DNA of 64,000 bases from Carboxylicivirga sp. (GCA_025210475.1 JAOARW010000089.1:1-64000), one strand, 5' to 3'; shown: positions 32,848 through 42,201, counted from the first letter of the stretch. Numbers and translations: made by a program. The notes: generated by a model from the letters alone, not told the origin.

Positions 32848-33678
32848 ATGAGGAACTTTATTCGCTTTATTGTCAAATACCACTTTGTCATACTTTTTCT
32901 GATTATTGAAGCAGTTTCTCTTTTGCTTGTCCTTAATTACAACGCCTATCAGCGATCCACATTTCTTTCATCATCGAACCGATTAACGGGTGGCATCTAC
33001 AAGCGCTACAATACCGGTACCGAGTACCTGATGCTAAAGGAAATCAACGAAGATCTGGCGCGTGAAAACGCTTATCTGCGTAGCCGCTTACCCGAATCGT
33101 TCAGTGCCTCTAAAGATTACTTCAACTTGGTAAATGATACGATTAGTAAGCAAGAGTACATTTATCGCAGCGCCCGCGTCATAAACAATTCAACCAACCG
33201 CCGATTTAACTACGTAACACTCAACAAAGGACGTCTGAATGGCATTGAGCCGGAAATGGGTGTCATTTCCAACAAAGGCGCCGTGGGCATTGTTAAAAAT
33301 GTTTCGGATCATTATTCAACCGTTATTTCGATCATAAACACACGACTAAAGATTTCGGCCAAGCTGGAAGCATCTGACTTTTTTGGTTCATTGGAATGGG
33401 ACGGCGCCTCCTATCAGCATGTTTACCTTTTGGATATTCCACGACATGCCAATGTAAGAGTTGGTGATAAAGTGGTTAGCAGTGGCTATTCATCCATCTT
33501 TCCAGAGGGTATTTTATTGGGGAATGTTGAAAATGTTGAATTAGAAAAAGGTGCCAGCTTCTATCGCATCCGGGTAAAGCTATCGGTTGATTTTAAGAAC
33601 CTGGCCTTTGTTGAAGTTATTGGTCATACCACGCGAAACGAACAAATTAACCTGGAAAAGGAGACGGAAAATGATTAA
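32848..33678 (+). CDS. mreC: rod-shape-determining protein MreC
   Basis: This 276-aa bitopic protein has one N-terminal membrane segment (FVILFLIIEAVSLLLVLNY), a coiled-coil (about 60-85, LKEINEDLARENAYLRSRL) and the beta-rich MreC core with YVTLNKGRLNGIEPEMGVIS, NTRLKISAKL and GDKVVSSGYSSIFPEGI. It links MreB to the periplasmic wall synthases. The end overlaps mreD by 8 bp. Confidence 0.95.
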   Translation: MRNFIRFIVKYHFVILFLIIEAVSLLLVLNYNAYQRSTFLSSSNRLTGGIYKRYNTGTEYLMLKEINEDLARENAYLRSRLPESFSASKDYFNLVNDTISKQEYIYRSARVINNSTNRRFNYVTLNKGRLNGIEPEMGVISNKGAVGIVKNVSDHYSTVISIINTRLKISAKLEASDFFGSLEWDGASYQHVYLLDIPRHANVRVGDKVVSSGYSSIFPEGILLGNVENVELEKGASFYRIRVKLSVDFKNLAFVEVIGHTTRNEQINLEKETEND

Positions 33679-34189
33679 TTACCTGCCACGCTACCTGTTT
33701 AATTTTATTTTTTTTACACTGATACAAGTATTGGTGCTTAACAACATACAACTGAGTGGCTTTGTCAATCCCTACTTATATATTCTGTTTATTATCACAC
33801 TTCCTTTTGAAACACCTGGCTGGCTATTGTTACTGCTTGGTTTTTCTTCGGGCATGGTAATTGATATTTTTAGTAATACTCCCGGCATGCATGCTTCGGC
33901 AACAGTTTTTATGAGTTTTCTTCGGCCCTATGTGCTGCGATTGAACGCACCGCGAGAAGAATATCAGCCGGGTACAATTCCCACAATGGGCTATTATGGC
34001 ATTGCCTGGTTTCTGCGCTACGCCATCATTTTGACCTTTGCTCATCATGTATTCTTGTTTTTTATCGAAGTTTTTTCGGTAACACATTTCTTCTCTACCT
34101 TTTTAAGAATTTTGATCAGCACCGTATTCAGCATGATACTTATATTGGTAGCTCAACTATTTAGTCAGGGTAAAAAACAAGGGAGGTAA
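33671..34189 (+). CDS. mreD: rod-shape-determining protein MreD
   Basis: This integral membrane protein of about 172 aa has five or so hydrophobic segments (LFNFIFFTLIQVLVLNNI, YLYILFIITLPF, LLLLLGFSSGMVIDIF and two more). The part GMVIDIFSNTPGMHASATV is the most conserved piece in Bacteroidota MreD. The start ATG at 33671 has AGGAG about 9 nt upstream; a longer frame from 33587 lies inside mreC and is not used. It works with MreC in the elongasome. Confidence 0.92.
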   Translation: MINYLPRYLFNFIFFTLIQVLVLNNIQLSGFVNPYLYILFIITLPFETPGWLLLLLGFSSGMVIDIFSNTPGMHASATVFMSFLRPYVLRLNAPREEYQPGTIPTMGYYGIAWFLRYAIILTFAHHVFLFFIEVFSVTHFFSTFLRILISTVFSMILILVAQLFSQGKKQGR

Positions 34190-34192
34190 ATC

Positions 34193-36046
34193 GTGGGAGG
34201 CATTAACAACCGTACATTACTGATAGCCGCCATCATGGTTGGATTGGGTTTGATCTTCATTGGCAAACTTTTTATACTGCAAGTGTATGATACTTCTTAC
34301 AGTATTTCGGCAGTAAGTAATACCCGAAGGATGGTAACACAATACCCTTCGCGTGGCTTGGTTTACGACCGGAATGGGAAACTGCTGGTATCCAATCAGG
34401 CAGTATACGACGTAATGGTAGTGCCTCGCGATATTGTTGCCTTCGACTCTATTGATTTTTGCCAATCGCTGGACTTAAGCATTGAAGACCTCCGTGAGCG
34501 TTTTGTTGAAATGCGTAAAAACCTTGCCAGCGGTAAAATAACCACCTACAAACCCTCTGTTTTCCTGAAACAGTTATCGGCCGAGAAATATGGCAGCTTC
34601 CAGGAGAAGCTCTACAAATTTAAAGGCTTCTTCGTGCAAGGACGTACCCTTCGAAAATACGAATACCTATTAGCAGCGCACGTTTTGGGGTATGTTGGTG
34701 AAATTGGAGAAGAAAAACTCAAAAAAGATAAGTATTACACGCAGGGCGATTACGTTGGTATCAGTGGTATTGAACGAACCTATGAAAACATTCTTCGTGG
34801 CAAAAAGGGTGTAAAATACATGATGGTTGATGTGCATGGCCGCGAGAAAGGTGCTTACCGGGAAGGACGCCATGATACGGCAGCAATCTCCGGAAAAAGT
34901 ATTGCCTTATCCCTCGATATTGAATTACAACAATATGGCGAGCAACTCATGAGAAATAAGGTGGGCAGTATTGTTGCCATTGAGCCGTCAACCGGGGAAA
35001 TATTAAGCCTGGTATCGGCTCCAAATTACGATCCTTCCTTATTGATTGGCCGCGATCGTTCGGCCAACTATCCAGTTTTAGCCAGCGATTCACTGAAACC
35101 ACTATTTAACAGGGCCATCCAGTCGTCGTACCCTCCGGGATCGACCTTTAAAACCATTAATGCACTCATTGGTTTGCAAGAAGGAACTTTAAAGCCTTAC
35201 ACAACGCATGAATGCTTTATGGGCTACCACACACGGGCGCTATCCGTTGGTTGTCACCCGCACGATTCTCCCTTAAACCTATCGCAATCCATTCAACATT
35301 CTTGTAACGCCTATTACTGCTACGAATTCAGAAACATACTGGATAACCCGAAATACGAAAACATACAAGAAAGCTTTAACGTTTGGAAGGATTACGCTGT
35401 AAAGTTTGGCTTTGGCTATAAACTTGGTGCTGATTTTTATAATGAATACAGAGGTTTTATTCCCAATGCTGATTGGTTCGATAAGGTTTATAAGAAAAGC
35501 TGGAATTCACTAACTGTTATCTCTTTATCCATCGGACAGGGAGAAATACTTACCACGCCTTTACAGATGGCAAACATGGCTGCAATGCTGGCCAACCGGG
35601 GTCATTTTTTAACCCCTCACATCATTAAAGACATTGAAGAAACAAACATTGACGATCGTTTTACCGAGATTCACGAAACCGGAATTGACTTGCAACATTT
35701 TGCACCGGTGGTGAATGGAATGGAACTGGCCGTATGGGGTGGCGCCGGTAGTACAGCTCGTAAAGCGCAAATACCGGATGTGAGTATTTGTGGAAAAACC
35801 GGTACTGCGCAAAACCCACATGGAGAAGATCACTCCATATTTATTGCCTTTGCACCAAAAGATGATCCACAAATTGCCATAGCTGTATATGTTGAAAACG
35901 GTGGATTTGGATCTACCTGGGCGGCTCCAATAGCCAGCTTAATGGTGGAGAAATATTTAAAAGGCAATATTTCAAAGAATCGTGAATGGCTTGAAAAACT
36001 AATGTTAGAAGGAGACTTAATCAATGCCGAACAGAAACTACAATAA
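34193..36046 (+). CDS. mrdA: penicillin-binding protein 2
   Basis: This 617-aa class B transpeptidase of the elongasome starts with GTG at 34193, behind GGGAGG. One N-terminal membrane segment (LLIAAIMVGLGLIFIGKLFIL) is followed by the pedestal with YPSRGLVYDRNGKLLVSN, and the transpeptidase. Active-site motifs: Ser-x-x-Lys in PPGSTFK, Ser-Cys-Asn in QHSCNAYY and Lys-Thr-Gly in CGKTGTAQNP. It forms lateral-wall crosslinks with the RodA glycosyltransferase, whose gene overlaps its end by 23 bp. Confidence 0.96.
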   Translation: MGGINNRTLLIAAIMVGLGLIFIGKLFILQVYDTSYSISAVSNTRRMVTQYPSRGLVYDRNGKLLVSNQAVYDVMVVPRDIVAFDSIDFCQSLDLSIEDLRERFVEMRKNLASGKITTYKPSVFLKQLSAEKYGSFQEKLYKFKGFFVQGRTLRKYEYLLAAHVLGYVGEIGEEKLKKDKYYTQGDYVGISGIERTYENILRGKKGVKYMMVDVHGREKGAYREGRHDTAAISGKSIALSLDIELQQYGEQLMRNKVGSIVAIEPSTGEILSLVSAPNYDPSLLIGRDRSANYPVLASDSLKPLFNRAIQSSYPPGSTFKTINALIGLQEGTLKPYTTHECFMGYHTRALSVGCHPHDSPLNLSQSIQHSCNAYYCYEFRNILDNPKYENIQESFNVWKDYAVKFGFGYKLGADFYNEYRGFIPNADWFDKVYKKSWNSLTVISLSIGQGEILTTPLQMANMAAMLANRGHFLTPHIIKDIEETNIDDRFTEIHETGIDLQHFAPVVNGMELAVWGGAGSTARKAQIPDVSICGKTGTAQNPHGEDHSIFIAFAPKDDPQIAIAVYVENGGFGSTWAAPIASLMVEKYLKGNISKNREWLEKLMLEGDLINAEQKLQ

Positions 36047-37445
36047 AAGCGTCGACTGGATCACCGTAGGTTTATACAGTTTACTGGTCATTATTGGCTG
36101 GTTAAACATTTATGCTGCGAATTTTAATCCTGAAAATCCGGTCTTCTTCGATACAGATAAGGAGTATTTTAAACAATTGGTTTGGATCGGCTTTTCGCTG
36201 CTCTTTGTGGGAGCCATCCTTATAACAGACAGTAAGTTCTACGTTGAATTTGCTTATATTTTTTATGGCCTCACACTTCTGTTACTGGTGGTTGTTTTGC
36301 TGTTTGGTAAAGAAATAAACGGAGCTAAATCCTGGTTTGAGATTGGTCCAATCCGCTTTCAGCCTGCCGAGTTGTCAAAGATGGCTACTAATCTGGCTGT
36401 TGCCAGAGCATTAAGTCGATATGGCTTTAGTTTTAATAAGTTCTCTGATATATTGAAAGCAGCAGCTGTAGTGGCATTCCCTATGCTTTTAATTTTACTG
36501 CAGAATGATACCGGCTCTGCCTTGGTATATAGTGTTTTTATTCTGGTATTTTACCGCGAGGGATTAACTGGTTATGTACTGGGCTTTGGTTTGGTGGCCG
36601 TGATCGTTTCTGTTTTTACACTTTTGGTTCCCATTCCAACCATAATGGGACTAATCGCATTTTTTATTGTTGCCATCCTGTATTATAAAGGAGCGCGAAA
36701 GGAGTTGTACCGTGCCATTCTTTTTGGCGCCGGAACAATTTTGCTCGCCTTACTTGCCAATCGTTTAACAGGTCAGCATTTTGAAATGGCTTTTGTTTTA
36801 TTACCCGGAATACTTGTGTTCAGCGCAATCATGATTTACACCACTTTAAAAAAACGCATCAACAAGTTTGTTCCAACCTACATGCTAATTCTTTGGAGTG
36901 CTTTTATTCTTACGCTTTCTGCCGATTATTTTTTCCAAAATATACTTTCAAATTACCAACGTAACCGAATTGAGGTATTACTCAACCTGAAAGAAGATCC
37001 CACTGGCGCCGGGTGGAATGTGAATCAATCAAAGATAGCCATTGGCTCGGGGGGACTAACCGGAAAAGGTTATTTGCAGGGAACACAAACAAAATTTGAC
37101 TTTGTACCGGAGCAAAGCACCGACTTTATCTATTGCACGGTTGGCGAAGAATGGGGCTTTTTTGGTTCATCACTTGTAGTCATCTTATTTTTAGCCTTAT
37201 TGATACGATTAATTTATTTGGCCGAGAAACAACATTCTACTTTTTCGCGGGTTTATGGCTATGGTGTTGCCGCCATTTTTTTCTTTCACTTTGCCATTAA
37301 CATTGGCATGACCATTGGCCTGGCACCGGTCATTGGTATTCCTCTGCCCTTCTTTAGTTATGGAGGCTCATCGCTATGGGGATTTACCATGTTACTGTTT
37401 ATATTTTTGAAGCTGGATATTAATCGAAATGAGCTCATTCGTTAA
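36024..37445 (+). CDS. rodA: rod-shape SEDS glycosyltransferase RodA
   Basis: The 473-aa SEDS protein has about 10 or more membrane segments and polymerises lipid II with PBP2. Conserved parts: INGAKSWFEIGPIRFQPAELSK, LLQNDTGSALVY, then WNVNQSKIAIGSGGLTGKGY and FVPEQSTDFIYCTVGEEWGF, which holds the Asp of the SEDS active site, and a C-terminal PFFSYGGSSLWG. It is about 100 aa longer than E. coli RodA because of extra membrane segments in the middle (residues 180-290), as I know it from other Bacteroidota. It ends the operon. Confidence 0.95.
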   Translation: MPNRNYNKSVDWITVGLYSLLVIIGWLNIYAANFNPENPVFFDTDKEYFKQLVWIGFSLLFVGAILITDSKFYVEFAYIFYGLTLLLLVVVLLFGKEINGAKSWFEIGPIRFQPAELSKMATNLAVARALSRYGFSFNKFSDILKAAAVVAFPMLLILLQNDTGSALVYSVFILVFYREGLTGYVLGFGLVAVIVSVFTLLVPIPTIMGLIAFFIVAILYYKGARKELYRAILFGAGTILLALLANRLTGQHFEMAFVLLPGILVFSAIMIYTTLKKRINKFVPTYMLILWSAFILTLSADYFFQNILSNYQRNRIEVLLNLKEDPTGAGWNVNQSKIAIGSGGLTGKGYLQGTQTKFDFVPEQSTDFIYCTVGEEWGFFGSSLVVILFLALLIRLIYLAEKQHSTFSRVYGYGVAAIFFFHFAINIGMTIGLAPVIGIPLPFFSYGGSSLWGFTMLLFIFLKLDINRNELIR

Positions 37446-37551
37446 AAATCCTTAATATTGAAAGCGCTTTAACAGTTCTTTTCCTCTAAATTGCTTCAAA
37501 TGCCTGATATTATTAGGCTTTCGCCCGATTATTATCTGAAAGTTGCAGAAT

Positions 37552-37582
37552 TTTGAATTGTCATATTTAATTCTTACTTTTG
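37552..37582 (+). promoter_or_regulatory. kamA-family gene promoter
   Basis: TTTG at 37552-37555, a 19-nt spacer and TACTTTTG at 37575-37582 form a near-perfect Bacteroidota promoter. The predicted transcription start near 37588 gives a leader of about 145 nt, unusually long for this phylum. Confidence 0.7.
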
Positions 37583-37712
37583 CGGCACGTCATTTGTAAT
37601 GACGATCATTCTGAAACTTTCGGTCATGTTGCTGTGGGAATGGAGGTTAGCAACTCTCAAAAATGACCGGTTTTAGATAGTAATCAAATGATTTCGCACA
37701 AAATTTGCCGAA
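37581..37712 (+). ncRNA. structured 5' leader of the aminomutase gene, candidate riboswitch or cis-regulator
   Basis: Four helices can form together. A closing stem cggca (37583-37587) pairs with tgccg (37706-37710). Hairpin gtcatt/aatgac (37589-37594, 37598-37603) has a 3-nt loop. A two-part helix has cggtcat (37621-37627) with atgaccg (37663-37669), and stacked on it gttgct (37628-37633) with agcaac (37649-37654), leaving a 15-nt purine-rich loop and an 8-nt bulge tctcaaaa. A small hairpin aatc/gatt lies at 37682-37693. The Shine-Dalgarno site (37721-37726) is just outside. It matches no riboswitch class that I can name. Confidence 0.5.
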
Positions 37713-37733
37713 TCAATAAAAAGGAGAATGCTT

Positions 37734-39038
37734 ATGAAGTATAAAATTTATGCGCTGCACAATTATCGACAAATTCCACAAATAGCAAGGCTTACAGAGG
37801 AAGACATTTTCAACATTGAAGTGGTTGGAACGGTATTGCCGTTTAAAACTAACAGTTATGTTGTTGATGAATTGATAGATTGGGATAACTACAAAGAAGA
37901 TCCGATCTTTATTCTTAACTTCCCTCAGAAAGGCATGCTTGAAGAAGAAGATTTCAACCACATGGCCGAAGTTTTAAGAAGTGGTGCCGATAAAGCAAGC
38001 ATAAAGGAAGAAGCTAATAAGATCCGTGAAAAGCTCAACCCCCACCCTGCCGGACAAATGGAATACAATGTTCCTGAATTGAATGGCGTTAAGCTTACCG
38101 GTGTTCAGCACAAGTACAACGAAACCATGCTTTTCTTCCCGGCACAGGGACAAACTTGTCATGCCTACTGTACTTTCTGCTTCCGTTGGCCTCAGTTTAC
38201 CAACATGGACGAAATGAAATTCGCCATGAAGGAAATTGATTACGTCATCGAATACCTGAAGCAACATCCCGAGATTACTGACCTATTAATTACCGGTGGT
38301 GACCCAATGGTAATGAAAGGAAAAATGCTGGACAGCTATTTAACAGCATTAGTTGAAGCCAACATACCTCACCTAAAGAATATCCGTATCGGATCAAAAA
38401 CTTTAGGATTTTGGCCATACCGTTACTTAACTGACAGCGATGCCGAAGAAGTATTGGGTGCATTCAAAAAAGTGACTGACGCAGGTATCACACTTGCATT
38501 TATGGCTCACTTCAACCACTACCGCGAATTAGAAACAGAAGCGGTACAACAAGCCATTAAAAAGATTAAGGCAACCGGTGCTCAAATTCGCACGCAGTCG
38601 CCATTATTAAATAACATCAATGCCAAGCCAGAAATCTGGTCAACCATGTGGCAAAAGCAGGTTAGTTTAGGTTTAATTCCTTACTACATGTTTATTGCCC
38701 GCGATACGGGTGCTCAGAAATACTTTGGTGTATCTTTGGTTGATGCCTGGCAAATTTTCCAACAGGCTTACCAGAAAGTAAGCGGTATCTGTCGTACGGT
38801 TCGCGGACCAAGTATGTCATGTACACCTGGTAAAGTGCGTATTGTTGGTGTTACCGAAGTAAAAGGCGAAAAAGCCTTCTGCCTTGAGTTTATCCAAGGT
38901 CGCGAAAGCAACTGGGTAGCTCGTCCATTCTTCGCTCAATACGACGAGAAAGCAAAATGGATGGATGATTTAAAGCCTGCATTTGGCAATTCTGAATTCT
39001 TCTTCGAGCAGGAATTTTCAGATATGTTTTTAAAGTAG
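37734..39038 (+). CDS. KamA-family radical SAM aminomutase
   Basis: The 434-aa protein is related to lysine 2,3-aminomutase, a radical SAM and PLP enzyme that moves an amino group from the alpha to the beta carbon. The iron-sulfur motif Cys142-x3-Cys146-x2-Cys149 lies in CHAYCTFCF, followed by LLITGGDPMVM. A C-terminal Lys in SCTPGKVRIVG could hold PLP in place of the PGGGGK motif of clostridial KamA, so the substrate may differ (lysine, glutamate or arginine). Start at 37734 has AAGGAG 7 nt upstream; an ATG six bases earlier is too close to it. It is a single gene with its own promoter and terminator. Confidence 0.85.
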   Translation: MKYKIYALHNYRQIPQIARLTEEDIFNIEVVGTVLPFKTNSYVVDELIDWDNYKEDPIFILNFPQKGMLEEEDFNHMAEVLRSGADKASIKEEANKIREKLNPHPAGQMEYNVPELNGVKLTGVQHKYNETMLFFPAQGQTCHAYCTFCFRWPQFTNMDEMKFAMKEIDYVIEYLKQHPEITDLLITGGDPMVMKGKMLDSYLTALVEANIPHLKNIRIGSKTLGFWPYRYLTDSDAEEVLGAFKKVTDAGITLAFMAHFNHYRELETEAVQQAIKKIKATGAQIRTQSPLLNNINAKPEIWSTMWQKQVSLGLIPYYMFIARDTGAQKYFGVSLVDAWQIFQQAYQKVSGICRTVRGPSMSCTPGKVRIVGVTEVKGEKAFCLEFIQGRESNWVARPFFAQYDEKAKWMDDLKPAFGNSEFFFEQEFSDMFLK

Positions 39039-39060
39039 ATCAATAAACAATCCTATACAA

Positions 39061-39092
39061 AAGCAGAACTTCAATAGAGGTTCTGCTTTTTT
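39061..39092 (+). terminator. intrinsic terminator of the aminomutase gene
   Basis: agcagaac and gttctgct pair around about 11 nt, followed by a run of six T. It starts 23 bp past the stop at 39038. Confidence 0.85.
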
Positions 39093-39120
39093 GTTATATT
39101 GCTCAGCAAAAGAAACGAAA

Positions 39121-39696
39121 ATGATTAAACCCTATTTCGAAGAAGAGGATTACAATAATGTTGACTTTGGCGAAGACGAACTAAGCAAAGGCGAATATGA
39201 TAATTGCCTGTTTACCAACTGTTCCTTTACCGAAATTTCTTTGTTCGATTTTCAGTTCACCGAATGTCAGTTTGTTAACTGCGATCTGAGCAATGTCAAT
39301 ATCGCCAACACTATATTCAGAGATGTTCGGTTTAAAGACTGTAAACTGCTGGGACTGCAGTTCAACGAGTGTCATTCCCATTTCTTTACGGCACATTTCG
39401 ATACGTGCCAGTTGCGGTTGGCCTCTTTTTATCAACGCAACTTAAAAGGATCAAGCTTTAGCAATTGCCCTTTGCACGAAGTAGATTTTAGCGAATGCGA
39501 CCTGAGTAAAGGTCTGTTTACTAATTGCGATTTCAGTCATGCCTTGTTTGACCAAAGTAACCTGACGAAACTGGATCTTTCGACATGCTATAATTTCACC
39601 ATCGATCCGGAAAGAAACAAGATTACTAAAGCCAAATTCTCGAAAGATCAATTAATTGGTTTATTAGCTAAATACCAAATCACCGTTTCTCCATAA
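39121..39696 (+). CDS. pentapeptide-repeat protein (Qnr-like layout)
   Basis: The 191-aa protein is built of pentapeptide repeats of the A(D/N)LXX type in two blocks (about residues 15-95 and 110-160), with many Cys, Phe and Asn: CLFTNCSFTEISLFDFQF, CQFVNCDLSNVNIANTIF, VDFSECDLSKGLFTNCDF. The fold would be a right-handed beta-helix that mimics DNA. Length and two-block layout resemble Qnr proteins, which protect gyrase, but identity cannot be judged here and no resistance role is claimed. Start at 39121 because the upstream in-frame TTG/ATG stretch overlaps the terminator. Confidence 0.88.
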   Translation: MIKPYFEEEDYNNVDFGEDELSKGEYDNCLFTNCSFTEISLFDFQFTECQFVNCDLSNVNIANTIFRDVRFKDCKLLGLQFNECHSHFFTAHFDTCQLRLASFYQRNLKGSSFSNCPLHEVDFSECDLSKGLFTNCDFSHALFDQSNLTKLDLSTCYNFTIDPERNKITKAKFSKDQLIGLLAKYQITVSP

Positions 39697-39698
39697 AA

Positions 39699-39722
39699 AG
39701 ACCGTAGCTAACGGCTTTTTTC
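39699..39722 (+). terminator. weak terminator after the pentapeptide-repeat gene
   Basis: accgt and acggc form a short stem around agcta, followed by about seven T. The stem is short; the T-run is clear. The -7 box of the next gene starts immediately after it. Confidence 0.5.
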
Positions 39723-39730
39723 TATCTTTG
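39723..39730 (+). promoter_or_regulatory. -7 box of the EamA gene
   Basis: TATCTTTG fits the TAnnTTTG consensus 20 bp before the ATG at 39750. No TTG is found at the -33 distance, which falls in the terminator. Confidence 0.45.
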
Positions 39731-39749
39731 CGCCATTAAATTAAAAACT

Positions 39750-40640
39750 ATGTCAGAGCGCATTAAAGTACTGGGCAGTCTGGTGTTATCAATGATATGC
39801 TGGGCCTTTTCCTTCGTCTGGATTAAGCAGGCTTTTGTCTCCTTTGATCCGCTAACTATTGTGGTGATGCGATTAATCATCAGCGCGGGATTGCTGGCCA
39901 TTATTTTAAAGCTGCTGGGGCAATTGGTAAAGATGCGTCTGGCCGATCTGAAATGGTTTATTCTCCTGGCTTTTTTTGAGCCTTTCTTATATTTCATGGG
40001 CGAAAGCTTCGGACTCGAATTAGTTTCATCAACAGTAGGTGCTGTAATTGTATCAACCATTCCTTTATTTGCTCCTATCACCGATAAATTGTTTTTTAAA
40101 AGCCGAATTAGCTGGGCCAACATATTGGGTATTTTAGTTTCGTTTGTTGGCGTTTTACTGATCATCTTCAAAGAAGATTTCTCCCTGGCCGCACCACTGA
40201 AAGGCATTTTACTCGTTTTCCTGGCTGTATTTGCCGCTCTGGGATATTCAGTGGTTTTGAAAAAAGTACCATCACATTATAATTCGGTGAGCATTATCAC
40301 CTATCAAAATGCCATTGGCCTAATCTACTTTCTGCCGCTATTTATCATCTACGATATACCCAAGCTGGGACATAAGCCTTTTACAAGCGATGCCATTTAT
40401 GCCGTTGTGGCATTAGCCGTTGTGGCATCGTCGCTGGCTTTTATCTTTTTTACCTATGGTATGCGGAAAATTGGCATTACCAAAGCCAATGTTTTTGTTA
40501 ATATGATTCCCGTCTTTACGGCCATTATAGCCTGGCGGGTCTTGGGCGATGTTTTATCATTGCAGATGATGATTGGAATTGCCATTGTTATCAGTGGCGT
40601 GTTTGTTTCACAAATAAAAGTTCGACGACGTGGTGTTTGA
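39750..40640 (+). CDS. EamA-family (DMT) transporter
   Basis: This 296-aa inner-membrane protein has ten hydrophobic segments in two EamA halves, as in the drug/metabolite transporter superfamily. The start LGSLVLSMICWAFSFVWIKQAF and the second-half pattern NVFVNMIPVFTAIIAWRVLGD are typical. The transported compound is unknown; members often export amino acids or purines. Its end overlaps the next gene by 11 bp, so they are co-transcribed. Confidence 0.88.
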   Translation: MSERIKVLGSLVLSMICWAFSFVWIKQAFVSFDPLTIVVMRLIISAGLLAIILKLLGQLVKMRLADLKWFILLAFFEPFLYFMGESFGLELVSSTVGAVIVSTIPLFAPITDKLFFKSRISWANILGILVSFVGVLLIIFKEDFSLAAPLKGILLVFLAVFAALGYSVVLKKVPSHYNSVSIITYQNAIGLIYFLPLFIIYDIPKLGHKPFTSDAIYAVVALAVVASSLAFIFFTYGMRKIGITKANVFVNMIPVFTAIIAWRVLGDVLSLQMMIGIAIVISGVFVSQIKVRRRGV

Positions 40641-41124
40641 TAGAGAGAAACTGGATCAGGAAGCACGAAACAAAGCAAAAGAAAATAAGGCTTTTTTAGC
40701 CAAGCTTAAGAAAAAACGTCCCCGCAATCTGGACGATGAAGCTCAATACCTGCACAACCAGGTTTTTGAATATACCGATTGCCTGGAATGCGCCAATTGT
40801 TGTAAATCCATTAGTCCCATTGTGCTTGATCGCGACATTGATCGCATTGCCAATCATCTGCGTATGAAACCCAAAGAAGTCATTGAGCAATATTTATTGC
40901 TGGATGATGATGGCGATTATGTGTTTCGGGAAACCCCCTGCCCCTTTTTGATGCCCGATAATTATTGCATGGTTTACGAAGCGCGTCCGAAGGCCTGTCG
41001 GGAATATCCCCATACCGATCGAAAACGTTTTTACCAAATTACCGTATTAACCTACAAAAACACATTCATTTGTCCGGCTGCCTTCGATGTGGTTGAAGGT
41101 CTGAAGCCCATATTCGATAAATGA
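40630..41124 (+). CDS. YkgJ-family cysteine-cluster protein
   Basis: This 164-aa cytosolic protein has the CxxC(x)nC pattern of the YkgJ family (PF03692): DCLECANCCKSISP, CPFLMPDNYCMVYEARPKACREYPH and a final FICPAAF. The eight or so Cys probably bind zinc or an iron-sulfur cluster. The function in the family is not firmly known. It starts with GTG (40630 or 40633) inside the end of the EamA gene. A second member lies at 57660-58181. Confidence 0.85.
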   Translation: MVFDREKLDQEARNKAKENKAFLAKLKKKRPRNLDDEAQYLHNQVFEYTDCLECANCCKSISPIVLDRDIDRIANHLRMKPKEVIEQYLLLDDDGDYVFRETPCPFLMPDNYCMVYEARPKACREYPHTDRKRFYQITVLTYKNTFICPAAFDVVEGLKPIFDK

Positions 41125-41172
41125 TTGGTGATCGTACACTATTTTAATATTTTTAGCGTTTTAGTACTTACG

Positions 41173-42201
41173 ATGAAGAGAAAAACTGTCATACTACTCA
41201 TTTTTATCATGCTGATATTTGATGCTGGCATACGCGCTCAGCAGGCGGGCAGCAACACCTATGACTTTCTGAACCTTACCAATTCGGCTCGGGTTGGGGC
41301 TTTGGGAGGCAACCAGGTGGGAATGAATATCGATGACGTCAGTCTGGTTTTTCACAACCCGGCCAATCTCTCATCCGATCTGAATCAGTCGCTTACATTC
41401 AACTATGTGCCTTATGTGGCAGATATTAAAATGACATTTGCGGGTTACGCACACCATATTGACCAATTTGGCACCTTTGGATTAAGCATCCATTCCATCA
41501 ATTATGGAACTTTCGATCGGGCTGATGTGGACGGTAATATCAACGGCACCTTTTCGGCTGCTGAATATGCCATTAATCTGAGTTATTCCAAAGAATTATC
41601 GCCCAAATTAAGGGCCGGAATATCATTAAAACCAATCATCTCCAATCTGGAACAATACAATTCCTTTGGCTTAGCGGCTGACATTGGTGTTCTTTATCAT
41701 TCATCCGATAATCTGTTTTCGGCAGGTATAACCTTGAAGAATGTAGGTTCACAGATTACTGCATACAATGATACTTACGAGTCGCTCCCCACTGATTTGC
41801 AAATTGGAGTTAGTAAAAAGCTGGCTCACGCACCATTTCGCTTTTCACTCACTGCTCAGGATTTATTCGATTGGGATTTAAAATACCAGGTTAAGGATGG
41901 CAATGACGAGGTTGTTGACGGAGCCGGCAATAGCGGTAATGGTTTTGATCAGTTAATGCGACACATGGTTTTAGGCATCGAGTTAGTTCCTTCAGATAAT
42001 TTATATGTGGCCATTGGCTATAACCATCGTCGCCGCAAGGAATTAGGCGTCAGCGAAAAGATGTCGACAACAGGCTATTCATGGGGCTTTGGCTTCCGTG
42101 TTTATAAATTCCATTTTGCCTACGGTTCGGCTCGCTACCATTTGGCGGGTTCATCCAACCATTTCAGCATTTCAACCAATCTGGGTAACTTTCGTCGTTA
42201 A
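41173..42201 (+). CDS. porQ: type IX secretion system outer-membrane protein PorQ
   Basis: The 342-aa protein has a signal peptide (LLIFIMLIFDAGIRAQ) and then the PorV/PorQ pattern YDFLNLTNSARVGALGGNQVG and VSLVFHNPANLSSDLNQSL. A long FadL-like beta-barrel follows, ending LGNFRR. Length and order match PorQ rather than the longer PorV. It helps the type IX secretion system at the outer membrane. The ATG at 41173 is used because the signal peptide begins there; the frame is open 16 codons further upstream. Confidence 0.88.
   Translation: MKRKTVILLIFIMLIFDAGIRAQQAGSNTYDFLNLTNSARVGALGGNQVGMNIDDVSLVFHNPANLSSDLNQSLTFNYVPYVADIKMTFAGYAHHIDQFGTFGLSIHSINYGTFDRADVDGNINGTFSAAEYAINLSYSKELSPKLRAGISLKPIISNLEQYNSFGLAADIGVLYHSSDNLFSAGITLKNVGSQITAYNDTYESLPTDLQIGVSKKLAHAPFRFSLTAQDLFDWDLKYQVKDGNDEVVDGAGNSGNGFDQLMRHMVLGIELVPSDNLYVAIGYNHRRRKELGVSEKMSTTGYSWGFGFRVYKFHFAYGSARYHLAGSSNHFSISTNLGNFRR

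Noticed and set aside
39121..39696. quinolone-resistance Qnr protein
   Set aside because: Two-block pentapeptide layout is shared by many housekeeping pentapeptide proteins; sequence alone does not support a resistance call.
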